Assembly: GCA_946479785.1 (NCBI GenBank)
Contig: CAMLHQ010000105.1
Coordinates: 1-10,003, forward strand
Length of the DNA stretch: 10,003 nucleotides
From: an uncultured Nitrospira sp.
Lineage (GTDB): Bacteria; Nitrospirota; Nitrospiria; Nitrospirales; Nitrospiraceae
Direction of reading: 5' to 3'
The stretch's first letter is position 1; each line of letters begins with the position of its first letter. The translations under genes and the position numbers were made by a program. Below the pieces are notes generated by a model. It was not told where the DNA came from. It was given only the letters and a program-made list of their open reading frames with translations, and searched no databases. Of this stretch, positions 1 to 5,749 are shown piece by piece.

Positions 1-16
1 ATCTGAGATCTGAGAT
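1..16. repeat. ATCTGAG-type repeat, left flank
   Basis: The first 16 bases, ATCTGAGATCTGAGAT, recur exactly at 548-563 on the other side of the four-helix-bundle gene. The repeat is cut by the window edge, so its full length is unknown. Similar low-complexity strings accompany four-helix-bundle genes in many genomes (recalled, not checked here). Confidence 0.75.
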
Positions 17-31
17 TCGCCCTAGGCGACT

Positions 32-497
32 ATGAAATACAAGTCCTTTGAAGACCTTCCCGTCTGGCAAGCCGCCGTCGATCTCGGCCGCCACACCTAT
101 GCCCTCACCGAGCACCAGGCCTTTCGCGGTCACGCTGGATTATGCGATCAACTAGAACGCGCCGCCCTCTCCATGTCCAACAACATCGCCGAAGGTTTTG
201 AGCGCGGAAGCACGAGTGAACTTCTCGCCTTTCTTTATATCGCACGGGGCTCCGCTGGCGAAGTCCGTTCTATGCTCTATGCTCAAATCTCAAATGGCAG
301 ATCTCAAATCGCACTGTCTTAGTATTTCTCGGCAATTGTACGGTTGGATCGACCAACTCAAGAACTCCGGCATTAGCGGCCACCGACATCTGAACGACAC
401 AGTCCGAACGCGCACCGCAGCACAAAAAGACCGCGACGCGTTTCTCGAAGAACTTGATCGAATCCGCCAGTCCGGCCCGAAGCAGTCGGAAATATGA
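32..497 (+). pseudogene. Four-helix bundle protein (23S rRNA IVS/Avd-like), frameshifted
   Basis: The N-terminal part runs from ATG 32 and shows the family signatures FEDLPVWQAAVDL, RAALSMSNNIAEGFERG and FLYIARGSAGEVRS. That frame then drifts to a stop near 320. The C-terminal part, SISRQLYGWIDQLKNSG to FLEELDRIRQ, continues in the +1 frame to the TGA at 495-497. The two halves together make one protein of about 150 residues, close to the usual 115-150 of the family. The break coincides with a 7-bp tandem duplication (TCTATGC at 269-275 and 276-282); removing one copy joins the frames as EVRSMLKSQMADLKS. The family forms small oligomeric helical bundles and includes the Avd protein of diversity-generating retroelements, but no reverse transcriptase is present here. 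No Shine-Dalgarno sequence precedes the start. A sequencing error is possible but less likely, given the clean duplication. Confidence 0.85.
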
Positions 498-524
498 AAT
501 AGAGATTCCAGTTTTTGAGTTCGG

Positions 525-575
525 AAATCTGAGATAGCATGTTTGAAATCTGAGATCTGAGATCGTACCCTGAGA
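525..575. repeat. ATCTGAG-type repeat cluster, right flank
   Basis: This stretch holds several imperfect copies of AAATCTGAGAT, including an exact copy (548-563) of the 16 bases at the left window edge. It abuts the putative start of the transporter at 582, so it occupies the place where that gene's promoter and ribosome site would lie. A related motif in inverse orientation (CTCAAATCTCAAATGG) occurs inside the four-helix-bundle gene at about 283-298. Confidence 0.7.
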
Positions 576-581
576 TCCACA

Positions 582-1973
582 TTGACCAGCACCGAGCGAC
601 TGCACAAGCAGCAGACAGAGGACCAGGCCACCAACAGCCGTTGGCGTTTACCGCTCTATACGCAAGTGCTCATCGCAGTGGTGTGCGGGACGGCATTCGG
701 AGCAGCCTTCGGCCAGGATCCGTACTTGGGCGGCTTGCGCAACGAGCATCTCGGCCGCTTGGGCATGTTCGTGATTCTGCTGCTCAAGACGCTCGCCATT
801 CCACTCATCTTCTTCGCGATTCTCGATGCCTTCATTCGCACGAGTCTGCCGCTGCGCCAGGGAAGGAACCTGATCCTCATCTGCCTCATCAATGTCTTGG
901 TCGCCATGACCATTGGCCTCGTGATTATGAACGCGTGGCAGCCGGGTTTGGCCTGGTACGGCCACGTCGATGAGTTGGGTATCGTCCCTGGCTCGAAGCC
1001 GTCTCCCGCCGATGCCGCCGCCGGCCCGCAGGGCACACTCAGTCCACTTGAGCAGATCGCAAGCTATATTCCCAGCACCATGCTGCAGCCGTTTTCGAGC
1101 AACAACGTCATCGGGGTGGTGGTCCTCGCGCTCCTGATGGGCGCCCTGTTGCGGCGGTTCCACGCTCCTACGGATCACACCGACGGCGCCATCGAAACGA
1201 TCGTGCAAGCCGTGGAACGTATCTATCACTGGCTCGTACGGATATTGTGGTGGGTCATCTACCTGGTGCCGTTCGCCGTCTTCGGCGTCCTCGCGTCCGT
1301 CGTCGGGAGGGTAGGCCTCGGCGTGTTCTCCGTGCTCATGGTTTTTCTTACCGCCATTATGGTCGGCCTCACGCTCCACGCGTTCGTCTATTATCCGGTC
1401 GTCGCGTGGTTCATCGGGAAGAAGCCGCCCAAGACCTACGTGGGCCTGGGTGCCGACGCGATCGTGACTGCCGTATCGTGCAACAGCAGTCTCGCCACGG
1501 TGCCCGTCACCCTCCGTTGCCTGGAACGTATGCACGTGTCGCCGGAATCGGCGCGCCTCGCGGCCTGTGTCGGCACCAACCTCAACAACGACGGCATCAC
1601 GCTCTATGAGGCCATGGCCGCCCTCTTTCTCGCCCAGGCGCTCGGTTACGATTTGTCGATGGGCCATCAGCTCCTGATCGTCGGCGCATCCATCATGGCC
1701 GGGGTCGGCGTGGCGGGAATTCCGGAAGCCGGCCTGGTCGTGTTGCCGCTCGTGCTCTCGGCTGCGGGTCTGCCGAACCACGTCATCGCCGCTGCCATTC
1801 CCCTCATCATGACCGTCGATTGGATCCTCGCCCGGGTGCGCTCGGGCGTGAACGTGATGAGCGACATGCTGGTAGCCATCCTGCTCGATGTGCTGGCGAC
1901 CAAGCAGACTGCTCACGATCGTGTGGCAATGCCACCGGTATCTTCAGAGCCGAAACCCAGGAGATTCCACTAA
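582..1973 (+). CDS. Sodium:dicarboxylate symporter (SLC1/DAACS family)
   Basis: Inner-membrane cation-coupled symporter of 463 residues, within the family's usual 400-460. The family hallmarks are in order: the HP1 serine-rich loop (SCNSSLATVPVTL, 299-311), the TM7 signature (GTNLNNDGITLYEAM, 331-345), the HP2 tip (GVGVAGIPEAG, 374-384) and TM8 (VDWILARVRSGVNVMSD, 412-428). The canonical NMDGT is NNDGI here. By alignment to GltPh, the aspartate that holds the substrate amino group (D394) is alanine 417, whereas R397, N401 and D405 are kept as R420, N424 and D428. C4-dicarboxylate carriers also lack that aspartate, which favours a dicarboxylate over an amino-acid substrate. The start is uncertain: TTG 582 is the only start codon upstream of the conserved region in this frame, has no clear Shine-Dalgarno, and follows the repeat cluster directly. 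Family 0.95; substrate is inference. Confidence 0.92.
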   Translation: MTSTERLHKQQTEDQATNSRWRLPLYTQVLIAVVCGTAFGAAFGQDPYLGGLRNEHLGRLGMFVILLLKTLAIPLIFFAILDAFIRTSLPLRQGRNLILICLINVLVAMTIGLVIMNAWQPGLAWYGHVDELGIVPGSKPSPADAAAGPQGTLSPLEQIASYIPSTMLQPFSSNNVIGVVVLALLMGALLRRFHAPTDHTDGAIETIVQAVERIYHWLVRILWWVIYLVPFAVFGVLASVVGRVGLGVFSVLMVFLTAIMVGLTLHAFVYYPVVAWFIGKKPPKTYVGLGADAIVTAVSCNSSLATVPVTLRCLERMHVSPESARLAACVGTNLNNDGITLYEAMAALFLAQALGYDLSMGHQLLIVGASIMAGVGVAGIPEAGLVVLPLVLSAAGLPNHVIAAAIPLIMTVDWILARVRSGVNVMSDMLVAILLDVLATKQTAHDRVAMPPVSSEPKPRRFH

Positions 1974-1976
1974 GCG

Positions 1977-2099
1977 GCCGTCCAGAAGAATCAGGGAAAT
2001 GTCGGCGTATATGCGAAAGTGCTGCAGGGCGGGACCATCAGGCGCGGAGAGCGCGTGAGCGTGTCGACCGGATACGCAGTGAAGACCGTTCAACACTGA
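1977..2099 (+). pseudogene. Remnant of a MOSC-domain protein (C-terminal fragment)
   Basis: Between the transporter stop and the methyltransferase, the frame ending at TGA 2097-2099 reads NQGNVGVYAKVLQGGTIRRG followed by ERVSVS. This matches the typical C-terminal strand pattern of MOSC domains (G-V-[FY]-A-[KR]-V-L-x-G-G-T-I-R-x-G-D-x-V). The fragment is about 40 residues, against 150 or more for a full MOSC protein, and has no start codon, so it is a gene end left behind by deletion. It lies in the same reading frame as the transporter, just past its TAA, and its last bases overlap the methyltransferase ribosome site. The identification rests on a short recognisable motif only. Confidence 0.6.
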
Positions 2100-2103
2100 G
2101 GAG

Positions 2104-2116
2104 GACATCCACGGTG
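2104..2116 (+). promoter_or_regulatory. Ribosome site fixing a GTG start
   Basis: The purine-rich GAGGAGG just upstream, spaced about 9 nt from GTG 2114, decides the start of the methyltransferase over the longer open frame. Confidence 0.65.
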
Positions 2117-2869
2117 ATAGAACCCATTCAGGTGTTCGACTCGCAGGGCGCGGACTACAAGCGGGCCTTCCAAATCTTTCTCGACCACACCGATCAAAAG
2201 CGGAACGCCAAACAGTTTTTGCAGAAGCTGGTGGACGGATTGCCGACGCGAAACGTCTTCATCGACGCCGGTGCCGGCAATGGCGAGGTGACCAAGGCCT
2301 TCGCAGGCCGCTTCGACCGAACCATCGCGATTGAACCCAATCCTTATTTACTGAACCAGCTCCGGCAGGCGATCCCGCAGGCCGATGCCATCGGGACGCC
2401 GATTCTGGCCGCCAGCCCGGAGACACGTGGCGATTTTGTCCTCTGCTCCCATACCCTGTATTACATTCCCGCGGACGAATGGCTTGCGCATCTCGAGCAA
2501 CTCGTGTCCTGGATGTCGCCGACCGGCGTGACGGTCGTCGTGATACAGAATCGCGGCACCGACTGCATGGCGATGCTGGACCATTTTTTCGGCCACCGCT
2601 TCGATCTCGACGGCCTCGTCGCAGAGTTCCGCAAGAAGCATGGCGACCGCTACGACGTCTCGATCACGCTCGATCCGGCGCATGTCGAGACCTCGGAGTC
2701 GGCTTCCGCTTACGCCGTTGCCGAATTCATGCTCAACCTTCTGCCCATCAGCCGGCCGCCCGCCCGGCGCGACGTGGAAGCCTATCTGGCACGACACTGC
2801 TCAGCAGAAGGCACCTATCGCCTCTCCGTCCATCAGGATTTTCTGCAAATCAGACGGATGCTGGACTAG
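2114..2869 (+). CDS. Class I SAM-dependent methyltransferase
   Basis: A 251-residue cytosolic protein with a Rossmann methyltransferase core. Motif I, FIDAGAGNGEVTKAFA, lies at about 49-64; the acidic residue that contacts the ribose of SAM is E74 in IAIEPN; the motif IV region is DFVLCSHTLYYIP (107-119). The GTG start at 2114 is chosen because GAGGAGG (2098-2104) lies just upstream. An upstream extension of the frame to 1820 only shadows the transporter and the MOSC remnant. The C-terminal part (HRFDLDGLVAEFRKKHGDRY and the HQDFLQIRRMLD end) is not diagnostic, so the methyl acceptor is unknown. The last codons and the TAG fall inside a dispersed repeat (2856-2923), so the natural C-terminus may have been altered. 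Confidence 0.88.
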   Translation: MIEPIQVFDSQGADYKRAFQIFLDHTDQKRNAKQFLQKLVDGLPTRNVFIDAGAGNGEVTKAFAGRFDRTIAIEPNPYLLNQLRQAIPQADAIGTPILAASPETRGDFVLCSHTLYYIPADEWLAHLEQLVSWMSPTGVTVVVIQNRGTDCMAMLDHFFGHRFDLDGLVAEFRKKHGDRYDVSITLDPAHVETSESASAYAVAEFMLNLLPISRPPARRDVEAYLARHCSAEGTYRLSVHQDFLQIRRMLD

Positions 2870-2923
2870 GCTGCTCCGGCGAGCGGTTAAACCGCATGGC
2901 CCTGTCGTCGCTTGACTCCGCAA
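2856..2923 (+). repeat. Dispersed 68-bp repeat, copy 1
   Basis: This stretch, which includes the end of the methyltransferase gene, matches the reverse complement of 7333-7398 with only a handful of differences and a 2-bp length change. The core CCGCATGGCCCTGTCGT is identical in both. It contains the small palindrome GCGGT-TAA-ACCGC at 2883-2895. It lies directly upstream of one copy of the structured repeat (2934-3083). The second copy lies upstream, on the minus strand, of a tail fragment of the same structured repeat, so the two may travel together. Confidence 0.8.
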
Positions 2924-2933
2924 AATAGTGAAT

Positions 2934-3083
2934 GGGTGAGCTAGGCAGCTTCCTTTGCTCGCCCAACGCGCACACCAGCCCATATCGTATTGTCAGATAG
3001 GCGGTGCTCGTCGAGGCGCGCAGTTGGAAGCAACCTAGCCCACCCTGAGAGAGGGCGTATAAGCAAGCTTGGAAGGATCATTA
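2934..3083 (+). repeat. Structured repeat element, copy A
   Basis: The closing stem pairs 2934-2953 (GGGTGAGCTAGGCAGCTTCC) with 3026-3045 (GGAAGCAACCTAGCCCACCC), 17 of 20 positions. Conserved blocks inside are TTTGCTCGCCCAACGCGCAC (2954-2973) and GGTGCTCGTCGAGGCGCGCA (3003-3022), the latter identical to copy C. A TATC/GATA mini-hairpin lies between them. The tail AAGCAAGCTTGGAAGGATCAT (3061-3081) ends at the stop codon of the convergent beta-propeller gene. It sits between two convergent genes. No protein-coding signal is seen. Confidence 0.85.
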
Positions 3084-4325
3084 TTACTGCGCGCTCGCGC
3101 GCAATCCGCCTTTCTGAAAATGGTTCGGCAGCAGCATGATGCAGTTGGGGTTGAACCCCGCGGCCTTCAAGGTATCGATGCTGCCCAGGACTTTGTCGTT
3201 CTTCAGGTCGATTACCGTGATCGACCCGTCGCTCATGCCTTCCAGATTGAGGAGGCTATTCTGGACGAACAGGTACCGTTCATCAGGTGATAAGACGCTA
3301 TGATGGGCGCCGGCAGCCGCAGGAGTGGTCTTGAGAAACTTCGGCTGTCGCGGATCGGTGTTGTCATAGATATTGACGAAGCCCGGCTTGGCCGTCGTCA
3401 CGAACAAGCGGTCCCCCTTCGCGTTCTAGAGCATTTCCAGTGGCATGGCTTGTTCCCGCGGACCGAAGTCATCGATCTGATTGAAGGAAAATCCCTTGGT
3501 CTTCGGGTCCCACGCTCCCGCCCACAGGGTCCCTTCCATCATATTGGTGATGTGCACCACCGGGGGATTCGCATTGGGGCTGAACATGATTTCGACGGGA
3601 GCCGATTTGGCTGGCGAAGGTTTCGTCGAGATTTTGTGTGTCGAGAGCACCTTCCCGGTACTGGCTTCCAGCACCGTGACCGACTCACCCACTTCGGACA
3701 TATCCGGCTTGACGCTGCTGGTGACGAGAACGCGATCGATGCCGTTGTGAATCGCAATCCCGTGTGGATAGAGGATAAAGGCATCCGCCGGTTGCGCCGC
3801 GCTCACCGTTTTGATCGGCTGATCTTTTACGGCGTCACCCATGATCACGTTGCTCGAGCCCATGCAGGTGAGATACCACGTCTTGTTATCTTCCGAAACG
3901 ACGAGATCCTCGCCGACCTGACAGTCCGGTACGGCAATCGCGCGGAGCCGGTAGGGAAATTTGGTGAGATCGACTACGTGCAAGATGCTCTTTCCCAAGG
4001 CCGTGATGTACGCTTTGCTCTTATCGCGGTTGAAGAAGATATGATGGGCCACGAGATCGGACGGCAGGGGAATCTCCATCAAGATCTTCCCGAAGTCCTG
4101 AGACTCGGGATCGATGTCCATGATCGCGATCCCTTCCCGCCGCACTTGCTGATCCGGCTTACTCTCATAATTCAAAAGGGCCAGCATCTCCGCCGAGGCG
4201 AGCGACGCGCACGAGAGAAGCAATCCAAGGCTCAAGGAAAGGACTCGGAGTGGTTTCAAGGGAGCCTCCTTTCTGATGGCGAATCGAAGTAGAGCACTCA
4301 CGGGTGCGACTGCGCTGATAGACAT
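3084..4325 (-). pseudogene. Secreted YncE/LVIVD-like beta-propeller protein with in-frame amber codon
   Basis: Read on the minus strand, one frame runs from ATG 4325 (or TTG 4259) to the TAA at 3086-3084 and is broken only by TAG at 3428-3426. The residues on either side, PLEML and NAKGDRLFVTTA, read straight through, so a single substitution (for example from a tyrosine codon) explains it. From TTG 4259 the protein starts MKPLRVLSLSLGLLLSCASLASA, a Sec signal peptide with an ASA cleavage site, implying a periplasmic protein of about 390 residues. Blade-like repeats recur, each with a strand ending in VxDL, VTVLE, VNIYDN or ITVIDLKN. HH and YPHGIAIH histidines and HHSVLSPDERYLFVQN are typical of YncE/LVIVD-type propellers. 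The function is unknown. Without readthrough, the product stops about 113 residues short and loses one or two blades. Confidence 0.8.
4265..4272 (-). promoter_or_regulatory. Shine-Dalgarno for internal TTG start of the propeller gene
   Basis: AAAGGAGG on the minus strand lies 5 nt before TTG 4259. That codon opens a standard signal peptide, which makes it the more likely start. Confidence 0.6.
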
Positions 4326-4331
4326 GCTATG

Positions 4332-4339
4332 CCTCCTTT
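4332..4339 (-). promoter_or_regulatory. Shine-Dalgarno for upstream ATG start of the propeller gene
   Basis: An identical AAAGGAGG on the minus strand lies 6 nt before ATG 4325, in the same frame as the TTG at 4259. Initiation here would add 22 residues before the signal peptide, or serve as a second entry point. Confidence 0.55.
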
Positions 4340-4499
4340 GTGTCTGATCCGGTTCAAGAACGGTTTCGGCATCGCTGCTGGAGCGACATGCCGCACTATA
4401 GGGTGATCACGGTGTTGAAGTCTTATCCGAGCGTCTGGCTCTCTTGATAGCGTCAGGCTAAGCTGCACGTGATTTGCTAGAGCGTCCGGGTCGCTTTGC

Positions 4500-4765
4500 C
4501 GCAGCCCCCTGGACTCAGAAGCCAGGGGGATGTCTGTCTGAAGCCCTCAAACCCGTCAAGCTCTGTACTCCTCTTCGCGGGTAGAAGCAACGGCTGGTCC
4601 CATCTCACTCACAAGGGTTCCCCCCAGTCGTGCCGGCTAGACCAATTGTTCTTTTTGAGCACAAGGTTTCCGGCGCGACCCCCTGCTCAGGGAAATCCAC
4701 AGTCTCTATTGCCGCGATGTTGCGCCATAATCCCTAGGAACAGTGCCTAGGGATTGGCTTTTTCT
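4500..4765 (+). ncRNA. Candidate structured leader or small RNA
   Basis: The gene-free stretch 4326-4808 holds several strong stems in its second half. CCCCCTGG (4505-4512) pairs with CCAGGGGG (4522-4529). GTCGTGCCGG (4627-4636) pairs with CCGGCGCGAC (4670-4679) with one wobble. CCCTG/CAGGG forms a tight hairpin at 4681-4692. The stretch ends in a terminator-like hairpin with a T-run (4730-4763). It could be an attenuated 5' leader of the membrane-protein gene at 4809 or an independent RNA. It does not match any riboswitch, 6S, SRP, RNase P or tmRNA signature I recognise. The open frame 4496-4750 on + has no ribosome site and no recognisable product. Confidence 0.35.
4730..4763 (+). terminator. 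Intrinsic terminator or attenuator
   Basis: ATCCCTAGG (4730-4738) and CCTAGGGAT (4746-4754) form a perfect 9-bp stem with a 7-nt loop. TGGC and a run of five T (4759-4763) follow. It lies 45 nt upstream of the next gene and would end, or attenuate, transcription entering from the left. Confidence 0.6.
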
Positions 4766-4808
4766 CTGCAATTCCTGTTTTGGGAAACCTTCTAACAAGG
4801 AGGGAGTT

Positions 4809-5444
4809 ATGCCTCTAAGCTCTCCTGAGGTCTATATCGAGGAGCATAACGTCGTCATCGCCCCCGGCGGCGCGGCGACGAAAGCCTGGCCGGTATACTG
4901 GAGCGCGATTTGGATTGGCGCCCTGGCGGCGCTCGCCGTCGCCCTGTTGTTTGGGCTGATCGGCATCGCGGTCGGTGCGCACCAGGTCGGCAAGAGAGTC
5001 GTCAACGTGCACCATCTGAGTCTGGCCGGCCTGATCTTCAGCGTTTTCGGCGCCTTCTTTTCCTTCGTGATCGGCGGCTGGGTCGCAGCGACGATTGCCG
5101 GCCTGCGCCGGGCCGAGGCGGCCGCCCTTCAGGGTACGATCGTCTGGCTCGTCGCGCTTCCACTGTTTCTCATGCTGGCGGCCTTTGGAGCCGGCAGTTT
5201 CTTCGGCGGATGGTACGGCGGGCTGGCCGGCACGCCCGTTTGGGCCACGTCCTCCACGATCGGAGCGGACCCCACGGCGGCCTTGGTAGCCCGCAACTCG
5301 GCGCTCGGCGCCGTCACGACGCTGTTGATCGGGCTGATGGGCAGTCTGCTCGGCGGATGGCTGGCCTCCGGCGAACCGATGTCCTTGACGTATCGCCGGG
5401 CCAAGGAGGGACTGCGCCGGACTCCGATGGCGCGCGCGGCGTAA
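4809..5444 (+). CDS. Four-TM membrane protein, YrzE-like, unknown function
   Basis: A 211-residue predicted inner-membrane protein. ATG 4809 is chosen because AAGGAGGG precedes it by a few bases; the frame stays open to 4743 without a comparable site. After a hydrophilic N-terminus of about 27 residues come four hydrophobic segments: IGALAALAVALLFGLIGIAV (about 35-56), LAGLIFSVFGAFFSFVIGGW (about 70-92), a third at about 106-130 (IVWLVALPLFLMLAAFGAG), and a last one at about 167-188 (LGAVTTLLIGLMGSLLGGWL). Glycine-rich faces (GGW, GSFFGGWYGGLAG) resemble small YrzE/glycine-zipper membrane proteins. The C-terminus is short and basic. It is followed 25 bp later by a 26-residue membrane peptide, likely in the same transcript. 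No enzymatic motif is seen. Confidence 0.85.
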   Translation: MPLSSPEVYIEEHNVVIAPGGAATKAWPVYWSAIWIGALAALAVALLFGLIGIAVGAHQVGKRVVNVHHLSLAGLIFSVFGAFFSFVIGGWVAATIAGLRRAEAAALQGTIVWLVALPLFLMLAAFGAGSFFGGWYGGLAGTPVWATSSTIGADPTAALVARNSALGAVTTLLIGLMGSLLGGWLASGEPMSLTYRRAKEGLRRTPMARAA

Positions 5445-5469
5445 CCGAACAAGAAGAGGAGGAACTGTT

Positions 5470-5550
5470 ATGGCGTACATCATCATGTGGTTCTTGGGCC
5501 TGCCGCTGAGCCTGATTTTGATACTCTGGTTAGTCGGCGTAGGAAGATAA
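5470..5550 (+). CDS. 26-residue single-pass membrane peptide
   Basis: ATG 5470 is preceded by GAGGAGGAAC (5457-5466), a strong ribosome site at good spacing. The product reads MAYIIMWFLGLPLSLILILW followed by LVGVGR, essentially one transmembrane helix with a short basic C-terminus. It lies 25 bp after the four-TM membrane protein and is probably cotranscribed with it. It resembles the many short hydrophobic bacterial proteins that act as partners or regulators of larger membrane proteins, but no specific family is recognised. Confidence 0.65.
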   Translation: MAYIIMWFLGLPLSLILILWLVGVGR

Positions 5551-5560
5551 GAGTGGATTA

Positions 5561-5710
5561 CCACCCATGCTGGTCCTGTGCTCCCGGAGTGCGCACGCGG
5601 GATCAATCAGATCTCGACATTAAGGGAGGTGCTCCCTCCATGGGCGCAATTGGACCAGCATGGGTGGCACTCCACAAGCAGAGGGACGAGCGAGCTTGGA
5701 GGGAGCATTA
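5561..5710 (+). repeat. Structured repeat element, copy B
   Basis: The closing stem is a perfect 16-bp inverted repeat: CCACCCATGCTGGTCC (5561-5576) with GGACCAGCATGGGTGG (5652-5667). Inside, TCCTGTGCTC, the GACATT block and GGGAGGTGCTC align with copy C. Local hairpins are AGGGAG-GTG-CTCCCT (5623-5637) and GATC-AATCA-GATC. The tail ACGAGCGAGCTTGGAGGGAG plus CAT (5686-5708) is identical over 23 bp to 9899-9921. TGCTCCCTCC (5630-5639) is fully complementary to GGAGGGAGCA in the tail (5698-5707), a possible pseudoknot. It lies between the small membrane gene and pssA. Confidence 0.87.
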
Positions 5711-5749
5711 CCTGGACATTCCTAGGCAGCACGCGTAGATTTCCCCGCC

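Noticed and set aside
32..497. Diversity-generating retroelement (Avd-like gene).
   Set aside because: No reverse transcriptase, template repeat or variable repeat is visible; only the broad protein family is shared.
648..1916. Long open frame on the minus strand opposite the transporter.
   Set aside because: It is rich in histidine, arginine and glutamate, typical of an antisense shadow in GC-rich DNA. The plus-strand frame has clear family motifs.
1820..2113. N-terminal extension of the methyltransferase reading frame.
   Set aside because: It overlaps the transporter out of frame, and the good ribosome site is at 2098-2104 before GTG 2114.
2961..3032. Integron attC site: GCCCAAC in the repeats fits the RYYYAAC core.
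   Set aside because: The partner GTTRRRY core is not matched (GTTGGAA, GTTGAGA). Conserved sequence lies inside and after the stem rather than at its ends, the spaced genes are not cassette-like, and no integrase is present.
3088..3103. Palindrome TGCGCGC-TC-GCGCGCA as a terminator between convergent genes.
   Set aside because: It lies inside the last codons of the propeller gene and has no T-run on either strand; probably codon-driven.
3300..4292. Long plus-strand frame opposite the beta-propeller gene.
   Set aside because: The minus-strand frame has a signal peptide, ribosome site and propeller motifs; the plus-strand frame has none.
4496..4750. 84-codon plus frame in the gene-free stretch.
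   Set aside because: It has no ribosome site and no recognisable product, and it runs through strong stems and into a terminator-like hairpin.
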